From Deltaproteobacteria bacterium (GTDB lineage Bacteria; Desulfobacterota; Desulfobulbia; Desulfobulbales; Desulfocapsaceae), in NCBI GenBank assembly GCA_021779275.1, contig JAJYAX010000132.1:1-5357 (forward strand): a stretch of 5,357 nt of DNA, given 5' to 3'. A program made the position numbers and the translations under genes. Shown piece by piece: positions 1 through 5,357 of the stretch; within the stretch, counting starts at the first letter, position 1; the number at the start of each line of letters is the position of its first letter. The notes beneath the pieces were generated by a model, which was not told the DNA's origin, ran no database searches, and worked only from the letters and a program-made list of their open reading frames with translations.

Positions 1-597
1 GCCGAAGTGGGAGGGCAGATCCTTACTTTTGGACAGGGGGAGAATGGCGGCGACTTCCACTATCCGGTCCCCCTGGATCACCGTGGCGCCGTCATGGACC
101 GGGGTTCCATGCCAGAAGATACTCAGCAGCATCTCCCGGGAGAGCTTTCCCTGCCAGGGAATTCCACCGTGCACCACCGATTCGATGCCTTTTTTCAGCG
201 GCAGAACAATCAGCCCGCCCAGTTTGTGGCGAGCCAATTCGTAGACGCTCTCGACAATGATCTCTATCGGGGTCTGCACCTGACGTTGGGGTATACCCCA
301 AAAAAATGATTTGAGACTGCGGGTCTGCAGGACACCGGCGATCTCATTGCGGAAGACGATGATAATTATCAGGGCGGCGGCCGCAATAATGCCCTGCATG
401 GCCCAGCTGGTGACGATCAGGCCCAGGCCCATCGCCATCCTCTCCAGGATCCAGAGCATGGCGATGGCAATGACCATCCGGATCACATTGGTACCCCTGA
501 AGAGCACATAAAGCCGGAACAGAATATAGCTGTTGAGCAGGATATCGACGATGTCCTGCCAGCGCAGGCCGGCAAAAGACTGGATCAGCGTGTCCAT
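1..597 (-). CDS. cdaA: Membrane diadenylate cyclase (CdaA-like, DisA_N domain), C-terminus cut off by the window
   Basis: This protein makes the second messenger c-di-AMP from two ATP molecules at the cytoplasmic face of the inner membrane. The 199 visible residues start with three hydrophobic segments (about 16-34, 38-60 and 61-82), as in CdaA. The cyclase (DAC) domain follows from about residue 105. Seen in it are LARHKLGGLIVL (121-132), the SIF segment before the active site, the catalytic DGA motif (D169-G170-A171) and RIVEVAAILPLS (178-189). The RHR motif of the family should lie just past the window edge. The start is ATG at 597, since an in-frame stop sits two codons upstream; its ribosome binding site is weak, which suggests coupling to the DUF2914 gene ending 3 bases before. 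The stretch after TM3 reads FRNEI, where Firmicutes CdaA has FQPEIRRALE, so this is a divergent subgroup. No cdaR or glmM neighbour is visible. The family is secure; the subgroup and any extra C-terminal domain are unknown. Confidence 0.92.
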   Translation of the reverse strand, partial: MDTLIQSFAGLRWQDIVDILLNSYILFRLYVLFRGTNVIRMVIAIAMLWILERMAMGLGLIVTSWAMQGIIAAAALIIIIVFRNEIAGVLQTRSLKSFFWGIPQRQVQTPIEIIVESVYELARHKLGGLIVLPLKKGIESVVHGGIPWQGKLSREMLLSIFWHGTPVHDGATVIQGDRIVEVAAILPLSKSKDLPSHFG

Positions 598-600
598 AAA

Positions 601-1026
601 TTAATCCGTTATACTGAATCGCAATGTGTACAGGAGCTTGTCATTTTCATCGGTGACATCAACCTGCCACGGCCCCTTGTCCGCGTCCCTGAGCTGCATA
701 CTGGAGTACGACGACCAGCGGGGCGGGTTGAGGGTAAACTGTTTTGCGGAAATCAGGCTCCCCCGGTGATACCATTTATGATGGATGACGGTTTGCTTCC
801 TCACCGGGTCAAACTCGGTGAAACACGAGACCCGGCCCAGATCAATGGAAAAGACCACGGCCTGATTGAACGGGGCGAATTTCTGGATGGACTCGCACAT
901 GACGGCCTTGACCAGTCTCAATCCTGCTGGGGGAGCGGGGGCATCCTGACTCCACAGGACATCCGGAACGGCCAGCATAACAGCCAGGGCAAGGATGAAG
1001 CCTATTTTTCGGAATGTAATTTTCAT
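601..1026 (-). CDS. Small exported DUF2914 domain protein
   Basis: A 141-residue protein of unknown function. The N-terminus is a likely signal peptide: K2, R6 and K7, then a hydrophobic core at about 8-20, with possible cleavage near residues 26-29; it might instead stay as a membrane anchor. The rest matches my recollection of DUF2914: a conserved Cys (C44), a beta-rich segment with SCFTEF (67-72), the IHHKWYHRG signature (81-89), RWSSYSS (103-109) and GPWQVDV (118-124) ending in a short beta strand. I chose ATG at 1026 because it begins the signal peptide. The same frame stays open to a TTG at 1152, but that adds 42 residues without signal character and has no ribosome binding site. The Shine-Dalgarno signal of the ATG is itself weak. 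The gene ends 3 bases before the diadenylate cyclase start, in the same frame, so the two products probably work together. The ligand and role are not known. Confidence 0.85.
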   Translation of the reverse strand: MKITFRKIGFILALAVMLAVPDVLWSQDAPAPPAGLRLVKAVMCESIQKFAPFNQAVVFSIDLGRVSCFTEFDPVRKQTVIHHKWYHRGSLISAKQFTLNPPRWSSYSSMQLRDADKGPWQVDVTDENDKLLYTLRFSITD

Positions 1027-1331
1027 GAACTTTTCACTCGCGGAATCACTCCAATTTTCGTGACGCTGATAAACAGGACGTTGTCCAGAGATTCCGACGG
1101 GGGCTGCCTCCTTTACGGGGAATAAAACACCACCCCTACGGATCCTGATCAATTACCGGCTGAAGATTCGGGCATTAAGGTAATCATTTTTATGGAAAGA
1201 GATAGACTTCCCGTTCATATTTAACCATTCTGTCTGCTGCATAGGTTCCGGCATGATCTGTAGGCCAATCCGCCAGCGGCTGTTTCCCGTCGATGTTTCA
1301 GGCTTTCTGAACAGACCATCCTTCTCCCGGC
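1027..1331 (-). other. Intergenic gap between lpdA and the DUF2914 gene, no convincing gene
   Basis: This 305-base stretch separates the end of lpdA from the DUF2914 start. It holds a 60-codon minus-strand frame (1335 to 1153, GTG start overlapping the lpdA stop as GTGA). That frame has no ribosome binding site and no motif I recognise. A Shine-Dalgarno-like TAAAGGAGG lies at 1107-1115 on the minus strand with no start codon at useful distance. I see no strong hairpin followed by a T-run, so lpdA has no clear terminator, and no convincing promoter for the DUF2914 gene. Whether the three minus-strand genes form one transcript is open. Confidence 0.5.
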
Positions 1332-2744
1332 TCACTTTTTTTTCGGCGGCAGGATATCGGTGATCGAGCCGTCAACCATCTCGGAGGCAAAGGCAAAGGT
1401 CTCCGACAAGGTCGGATGAGCGTGGATAGTTTTGCTGATAACCCCTGCATCGGCGCCCATCTCCAGGGCGAGGACCGCCTCGTGTATCAACTCTCCTGCA
1501 TGGGCGCCGCAGATGCCCGCCCCGATAATCCTGCCTGTTTTCCGGTCAAAGAGGACCTTGGTGGCGCCGATGGCCGCGCCCACACTCAGGGCCCGGCCGC
1601 TGGCCCCCCAGGAGAATTTACCCTTTTCATAGTCTATCCCCTTGTCTTTGGCCTCTTTTTCCGTGAGGCCCATCCAGGCGATTTCAGGATCGGTATAGGC
1701 AACCGACGGGATAGCCAGAGGGGCGAAGGAGGACGCCCGCCCGGCAATCACCTCTGCCGCCACCTTGCCCTGATGCGTTGCCTTGTGCGCCAGCATGGGC
1801 TCGCCTATCACATCCCCGATGGCAAAAATATGCGGAACTGCGGTCTGCAGCCTTTCGTTCACCGCAATGAAGCCGCGTTCCGAAGGAGAGAGGCCTATAT
1901 TTTCCAGGCCGATGCCTGCACTGTTGGGCCCACGGCCGACCGCGACGAGCACGGCATCGTATTGCCCTGTTTCGCTTCCTCCGGAACCGGAAAAGCTGAC
2001 CTCCACACTGCTTTTTTGAGCCTTTATGCCGGTGACCCTGGCGCCGGTATGAATCCTATACTTTTTTTTAAGCCTCAGAAACAGCGGCTGGACAAGGTCT
2101 TTATCCGCAGGAGGGATAAGGTGGTCCAGCATCTCGACAATGGTAATTTCCGAGCCGAAGGCGCTATAGACCTGAGCCATCTCCAGACCGATAATGCCGC
2201 CGCCGATAATCATCAGCCGCCTCGGGATGGATTTCAGGGCAAGTGCGGCGGTGGAATCCCATATTCTCGGGTCATCCGGACTGCCCGGCAGCACGAAGGG
2301 ATGGGAGCCGGTGGCGATAATGGCGTTTTTAAAGGTAACAATCCCGGCCCCGTCAATTCCTGCAACCGCGAGGTTTGTTGTATCCTTGAAGACCCCGGCG
2401 CCCGTCACCCTGACAATCCTGCGGGCCTTGCAGAGTCCGTCTAGGCCCGCGGCCAGTTGTTTCATGATGCTGTCTTTTTTGGCCCTGACCGTGTCCAGAT
2501 CGATTTTCGGTTCAGCAAAGATGACACCGAACTCCGCCCCGCTTTCGGCGTCCGCGATAAGCGAAGCGCAGTGCAGTAAGGTCTTGGAGGGAATGCAGCC
2601 GGCATTCAGGCAGACGCCCCCCAGCCTGTCGTATTTTTCAACGAGGCAGACCGAAAGACCGAGATCCGCCGCCCTGAACGCTGCGGTATAACCACCGGGT
2701 CCGCCGCCCAGGACAGCCACATCCACGGAAAGGTCCTGTTTCAT
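1332..2744 (-). CDS. lpdA: Dihydrolipoyl dehydrogenase (E3 component / L-protein)
   Basis: A flavoprotein that reoxidises the dihydrolipoyl groups of 2-oxoacid dehydrogenase complexes or of the glycine cleavage H-protein, passing electrons through FAD to NAD+ in the cytoplasm. The 470 residues match the usual E3 length. Seen in order: FAD-binding GGGPGGY (13-19) with acidic E36, the redox disulfide in GGVCLNAGCIPSK (C45 and C50), ATGS (144-147), the NAD-binding GGGIIG (181-186), a second FAD contact FAIGDV, and the dimerisation domain with the His-Glu pair of HPTLSE (H443, E448). All key residues are present. The start is ATG at 2744, not the in-frame ATG at 2762: an AGGAG lies 9 bases before 2744, whereas the upstream ATG directly follows a stop and has no such site. 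No E1, E2 or glycine cleavage gene is visible, so the partner complex cannot be named. Confidence 0.96.
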   Translation of the reverse strand: MKQDLSVDVAVLGGGPGGYTAAFRAADLGLSVCLVEKYDRLGGVCLNAGCIPSKTLLHCASLIADAESGAEFGVIFAEPKIDLDTVRAKKDSIMKQLAAGLDGLCKARRIVRVTGAGVFKDTTNLAVAGIDGAGIVTFKNAIIATGSHPFVLPGSPDDPRIWDSTAALALKSIPRRLMIIGGGIIGLEMAQVYSAFGSEITIVEMLDHLIPPADKDLVQPLFLRLKKKYRIHTGARVTGIKAQKSSVEVSFSGSGGSETGQYDAVLVAVGRGPNSAGIGLENIGLSPSERGFIAVNERLQTAVPHIFAIGDVIGEPMLAHKATHQGKVAAEVIAGRASSFAPLAIPSVAYTDPEIAWMGLTEKEAKDKGIDYEKGKFSWGASGRALSVGAAIGATKVLFDRKTGRIIGAGICGAHAGELIHEAVLALEMGADAGVISKTIHAHPTLSETFAFASEMVDGSITDILPPKKK

Positions 2745-2753
2745 AATTTTCAG

Positions 2754-2758
2754 CTCCT
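2754..2758 (-). promoter_or_regulatory. Ribosome binding site that fixes the lpdA start
   Basis: AGGAG on the minus strand, 9 bases before the ATG at 2744. It lies inside the reading frame opened by the ATG at 2762, and therefore argues for the shorter protein. Confidence 0.8.
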
Positions 2759-2830
2759 GCATTTACAGTAAAGACCGCTGCAATTTCACGCATGATTTCT
2801 TTCTCAGCAGAGATATCCTTTGCCCCTTTC

Positions 2831-2859
2831 ACTATATCATGCAGGAATGGTTATTAAAA
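2831..2859 (-). promoter_or_regulatory. Weak candidate promoter for lpdA
   Basis: On the minus strand, TATAGT (2831-2836) could be a -10 box, with TTTTAA (2854-2859) 17 bases upstream as a poor -35 match. lpdA is divergent from the acyl-CoA synthetase gene, so it needs its own promoter in this 242-base region. This is the best candidate I see, but the -35 is weak and the call is tentative. Confidence 0.22.
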
Positions 2860-2877
2860 ATATTTTTCTTTTTTCAT

Positions 2878-2906
2878 TTGACTTAAACGTAAAGGTAAGA
2901 TATAAA
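2878..2906 (+). promoter_or_regulatory. Sigma70-type promoter for the acyl-CoA synthetase operon
   Basis: TTGACT (2878-2883) and TATAAA (2901-2906) are separated by exactly 17 bases, close to the housekeeping consensus. They sit in an AT-rich region and predict a transcript start near 2913, about 74 bases before the ATG at 2987. The spacer contains AAACGTAAAG, which resembles half of the palindrome found downstream. Confidence 0.6.
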
Positions 2907-2926
2907 GAAAAGAAAGGCTCTGCTAG

Positions 2927-2942
2927 TTAACGTGAACGTTAA
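2927..2942. promoter_or_regulatory. Perfect 16-base palindrome, candidate operator
   Basis: TTAACGT-GA-ACGTTAA: two perfect 7-base arms around a 2-base centre. It begins about 14 bases after the predicted transcript start and 45 bases before the gene. A palindrome of this size and position fits a dimeric repressor that blocks the promoter. Fatty-acid and branched-chain acyl-CoA genes in proteobacteria are often controlled by TetR- or MerR-family proteins binding short palindromes, so an acyl-CoA-responsive regulator is plausible. The regulator itself is not in the window. The arms are too short and AT-rich to suggest a terminator. Confidence 0.5.
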
Positions 2943-2970
2943 AGTGAAGGACAAGATCCGCTTTTTCTGA

Positions 2971-2976
2971 AGGGAG
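2971..2976 (+). promoter_or_regulatory. Ribosome binding site of the acyl-CoA synthetase gene
   Basis: AGGGAG lies 10 bases before the ATG at 2987. A second AGGA at 2980-2983 is probably too close to the start to act. Confidence 0.6.
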
Positions 2977-2986
2977 ATCAGGAATC

Positions 2987-4843
2987 ATGAGCAACCTGTC
3001 GTATCGGTCAATTCCAGCGATGTTGAAAGAGAACGCCCGCATCTACAGTGAGCGAACGGCCATCAGTTATAAACGGGGCGACACCTTTCTTTCTCTTACG
3101 TATGCCCAGTTTTATCAACGGGTGTTGATGCTGGCGCGCGGTCTGCTCAAGGCAGGTGTTCAACCGGGCGACCGGGTTGCCGTCTTTTCCGAAAATCGCC
3201 TCGGCTGGGCTATCTCGGATTTCGGCATCCAGTGCATTCGGGGCGTGACGGTGCCGATCTACGCCACCAATACCGGGGAGCAGGCAGCCTATGTCCTGAA
3301 CCACAGCGGCGCCAAGATCGTCTTTGTCTCCACAAAGAGCCAGTATGAAAAGCTCCTGGCGGTCCGCGACCAGATTCCCGGCGTCGAAATGGTCATCTCC
3401 TATGAACGGTTTCTCGGAGACCGCAGTTTCCCGGTCTTCACCCAGCATCAGCTCTCAGAGATATCCTATCCGTTGAAGGAAGACGAAAAACAGCAGATCG
3501 AGGCCTTGATCGATCAGGTAACTCCCGATGATCTGATCACCATTATCTATACCTCGGGCACCACAGGGGTGCCGAAGGGAGTGATGCTGACCCAGGAGAA
3601 TATAATTTTCGACACTGAGGCCGGCATGAAAAAGATGGAGAAGACCGACAGGATCGAGACCTTCTTGAGCTTCCTGCCGCTGAGCCATGTCCTGGAGCGG
3701 ACGGGCGGTTATTACGCGGCCCTGATCAAAGGAAATCATATCGCCTTTGCCGAAAATGTCCAAAAGGTCATGGAAAACATGATCGAGATCAGACCGACCG
3801 TGATGGTCAGCGTCCCCCGTCTCTTCGAGAAGATTTACTCGCGTATCCATGAAAATGTCCATCAGATGAGCTCCTTCAGGCAGACCCTGTTTCATAAGGC
3901 CGTGGAGGTGGGGCGAAGATATGTGAACCGGAAATATGTCGAGAAAAAACCCGTCGGTCTCCTGGGGCTGCAATATGCCTTCTTTGATCGTCTGGTCTTC
4001 AGCAAGGTGCGGGAGAGATTCGGCGGCAGACTGCGGTATTTTATCTGCGGCGGCGCGCCTCTTGACAAGACCATCAACGAATTCATGTGGACTATCGGCC
4101 TGCCGATCTACACCGGCTACGGACTCACGGAAACCAGCCCGGCCGTCTGCCTGACCAGCTTCGACGAGGTTCGCTTCGACTCCGTCGGCAAGGCCTTCGA
4201 ACAGACGCAATTCAAGCTGGCCCCGGACGGCGAGCTGATGATCAAGGGTCCCCAGGTCATGAAGGGCTATTATCATAACCAGAAGGCAACGGATGAGACC
4301 TTTGAAAGCGGCTGGCTGTTGACTGGCGATATCGCCAGGATCGACGAGGAGGGTTTTGTCTATATCATTGACCGCAAAAAAGAGCTCATCGTCACCGCCG
4401 GCGGCAAGAATATCGCACCGCAGCCGCTGGAAAACGAACTGCGTCTGGACAAATTCATCTCGCAGGCCATGGTCTTCGGGGATTGCAAGCCCTATCTGGT
4501 GGCCCTTCTGACCCCGAATGTCGAGCGTCTGGTCGATATCGGACGCGAAGAGAAGCTTGACTATATCGACCTCGATGAGCTGGTCACCAACAGCCGGATC
4601 CAGGAGATCTACACTGAGAGGATCAAAGAGCTGAACAAGACGCTTCCGCCCTACGAGACGATCAAGAAATTCGTCCTTCTTCCCCGGGAATTCTCCATTG
4701 AGGGAGGCGAACTGACACCTACCCTGAAACTGAAACGGAAGAAAATATACAACATGTATCAGGACAAAATCGAACAACTCTATACACAAAACGGAAGTGG
4801 TCCCAACAACCACCCGAAATCCACAAATGGAGGGAAAAAATGA
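2987..4843 (+). CDS. Long-chain acyl-CoA synthetase (AMP-forming, COG1022 type)
   Basis: Activates a free fatty acid with ATP and CoA to acyl-CoA via an acyl-adenylate, the entry step to beta-oxidation; it probably acts at the inner face of the membrane. The 618 residues are normal for the family. Motifs of the ANL superfamily appear in order: the phosphate-binding YTSGTTGVPKG (188-198), LPLSHVLERTGGYY typical of the COG1022 branch, the adenine motif YGLTETSP (from 378, E382), TGD (446-448, D448 for the ribose), the hinge region DRKKELIVTAGGKN (462-475) and ELTPTLKLKRK near the end with the likely catalytic lysine K581. After that comes a polar tail of about 30 residues. It belongs to the FAA1/Thermus-like long-chain group rather than the E. 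coli FadD branch, so I give no symbol. Chain length is inferred from the family. It heads an operon with the next gene (4-base overlap), behind a good promoter and palindromic operator. Confidence 0.93.
   Translation: MSNLSYRSIPAMLKENARIYSERTAISYKRGDTFLSLTYAQFYQRVLMLARGLLKAGVQPGDRVAVFSENRLGWAISDFGIQCIRGVTVPIYATNTGEQAAYVLNHSGAKIVFVSTKSQYEKLLAVRDQIPGVEMVISYERFLGDRSFPVFTQHQLSEISYPLKEDEKQQIEALIDQVTPDDLITIIYTSGTTGVPKGVMLTQENIIFDTEAGMKKMEKTDRIETFLSFLPLSHVLERTGGYYAALIKGNHIAFAENVQKVMENMIEIRPTVMVSVPRLFEKIYSRIHENVHQMSSFRQTLFHKAVEVGRRYVNRKYVEKKPVGLLGLQYAFFDRLVFSKVRERFGGRLRYFICGGAPLDKTINEFMWTIGLPIYTGYGLTETSPAVCLTSFDEVRFDSVGKAFEQTQFKLAPDGELMIKGPQVMKGYYHNQKATDETFESGWLLTGDIARIDEEGFVYIIDRKKELIVTAGGKNIAPQPLENELRLDKFISQAMVFGDCKPYLVALLTPNVERLVDIGREEKLDYIDLDELVTNSRIQEIYTERIKELNKTLPPYETIKKFVLLPREFSIEGGELTPTLKLKRKKIYNMYQDKIEQLYTQNGSGPNNHPKSTNGGKK
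4829..4834 (+). promoter_or_regulatory. Ribosome binding site of the hydroxyacyl-CoA dehydrogenase gene
   Basis: GGAGGG, 5 bases before the ATG at 4840, lies inside the last codons of the acyl-CoA synthetase gene. It supports the ATGA overlap as the true start. Confidence 0.8.
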
Positions 4844-5357
4844 GGCCGATTAATCGAGTAGCTGTCCTTGGCGCCGGTGTGATGGGTGCGACAATCGCCG
4901 CCCATCTTGCCAACGCGGGCCTGGAAGTCCTCTTGCTCGATATGGTTCCACGCGAACCAAACGCGCAGGAGAGTGCAAAAGGATTGACCCTGGAAAGTCC
5001 GCTTGTCCGCAACCGTATCGCCAGGATGGGACTTGAGGGGCTGGCCAAAATGAAGCCGGCGCCTTTTCATCTGAACACCTACGCCGCCCAGATCCAGACC
5101 GGCAATTTCGATGACGATCTGGTCAAGTTGAAGGACTGCGACTGGATCATCGAGGTTATTATCGAACTCATGCCGGTCAAGAAGGGCTTGTTCCAGAAGA
5201 TCGTCCCGCATCTGAAGCCCGGCGCGATCCTGTCCACAAACACCAGCGGTCTGTCGGTGAACGAGATGGCCGAGGCCTTGCCGGTCGAGGTCCGCCGAAA
5301 TTTTCTGGTCACCCATTTCTTCAATCCCCCCCGCTATATGCGCCTGATGGAACTCGT
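4840..5357 (+). CDS. 3-hydroxyacyl-CoA dehydrogenase (probably FadN-type, fused to enoyl-CoA hydratase), C-terminus cut off
   Basis: Oxidises 3-hydroxyacyl-CoA to 3-ketoacyl-CoA with NAD+, the third step of beta-oxidation. The 172 full codons visible cover most of the NAD-binding domain: GAGVMG (G11, G13, G16), D34 at the end of the second beta strand for the adenine ribose, STNTSGLSV (from 132) and THFFNPPR (158-165). H159 and E171 have the spacing of the catalytic His-Glu pair of this family. The N-terminus and the long insert after the second strand (LESPLVRNRIARMG) resemble the FadN-type proteins of about 770-800 residues that carry an enoyl-CoA hydratase domain at the C-terminus; that part is outside the window, so the fusion is inferred. 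The usual EN after the hydrophobic strand is EL here (E109). The gene overlaps the synthetase by ATGA and has a strong ribosome binding site, so the two are translationally coupled. Confidence 0.9.
   Translation, partial: MRPINRVAVLGAGVMGATIAAHLANAGLEVLLLDMVPREPNAQESAKGLTLESPLVRNRIARMGLEGLAKMKPAPFHLNTYAAQIQTGNFDDDLVKLKDCDWIIEVIIELMPVKKGLFQKIVPHLKPGAILSTNTSGLSVNEMAEALPVEVRRNFLVTHFFNPPRYMRLMEL

Noticed and set aside
1122..1141. GGGG...CCCC pairing on the minus strand as a terminator for lpdA
   Set aside because: Only about 4 base pairs around a 12-base loop and no T-run after it.
1027..1152. N-terminal extension of the DUF2914 protein to a TTG start
   Set aside because: The extension would place 42 residues before a clear signal peptide and has no ribosome binding site.
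1153..1335. 60-codon minus-strand frame with GTG start overlapping the lpdA stop
   Set aside because: No ribosome binding site, no recognisable domain and a near-random residue make-up; kept only as part of the gap description.
1416..2444. 342-codon plus-strand frame opposite lpdA
   Set aside because: Antisense shadow of a gene with all E3 catalytic motifs; its translation shows no recognisable family.
2745..2762. Upstream ATG of lpdA at 2762
   Set aside because: It directly follows a stop codon, has no Shine-Dalgarno sequence, and the AGGAG serving the ATG at 2744 lies within it.
2638..2832. 64-codon minus-strand frame upstream of and overlapping lpdA
   Set aside because: It overlaps the well-conserved FAD-binding start of lpdA in another frame, and its own sequence has no known motif.
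3455..4813. Long (452-codon) minus-strand open frame opposite the acyl-CoA synthetase gene
   Set aside because: The plus strand carries all motifs of the synthetase; the antisense frame is a shadow of GC-rich codon use, with no domain of its own.

Overview
The window looks like chromosomal DNA from a Gram-negative, probably anaerobic bacterium. A Desulfobacterota (former Deltaproteobacteria) member is my best guess. It has moderately GC-rich genes, a COG1022-type acyl-CoA synthetase next to a FadN-type 3-hydroxyacyl-CoA dehydrogenase, and a DUF2914 protein beside a CdaA-like diadenylate cyclase. This assignment is inferred from gene content, not from a search. I see no mobile elements, CRISPR, rRNA or tRNA genes.

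Left part, minus strand, in transcription order: a complete dihydrolipoyl dehydrogenase gene (lpdA, 2744 down to 1332), a 305-base gap with no convincing gene, a small exported DUF2914 protein (1026 down to 601), and a membrane diadenylate cyclase (597 down to the window edge, C-terminus missing). The last two genes share a reading frame and are separated only by a stop codon and one sense codon, so they form a tight unit. It may link c-di-AMP synthesis to something sensed outside the cytoplasm.

Middle, 2745-2986: a divergent, AT-rich control region. The rightward side has a good sigma70-type promoter, then a perfect 7-2-7 palindrome just downstream of the predicted start point, then a Shine-Dalgarno site. 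This looks like an operator controlling fatty-acid catabolism genes. The leftward promoter is only weakly visible.

Right part, plus strand: a long-chain acyl-CoA synthetase (2987-4843), overlapping by 4 bases (ATGA) a 3-hydroxyacyl-CoA dehydrogenase gene that runs off the window (4840-5357). Together they activate a fatty acid to its CoA ester and carry out the later beta-oxidation steps. Thiolase and acyl-CoA dehydrogenase genes would be expected just downstream.

The two observations most worth following are the in-frame DUF2914/diadenylate cyclase pair and the palindromic operator candidate in front of the beta-oxidation operon. The other genes belong to well-known families.
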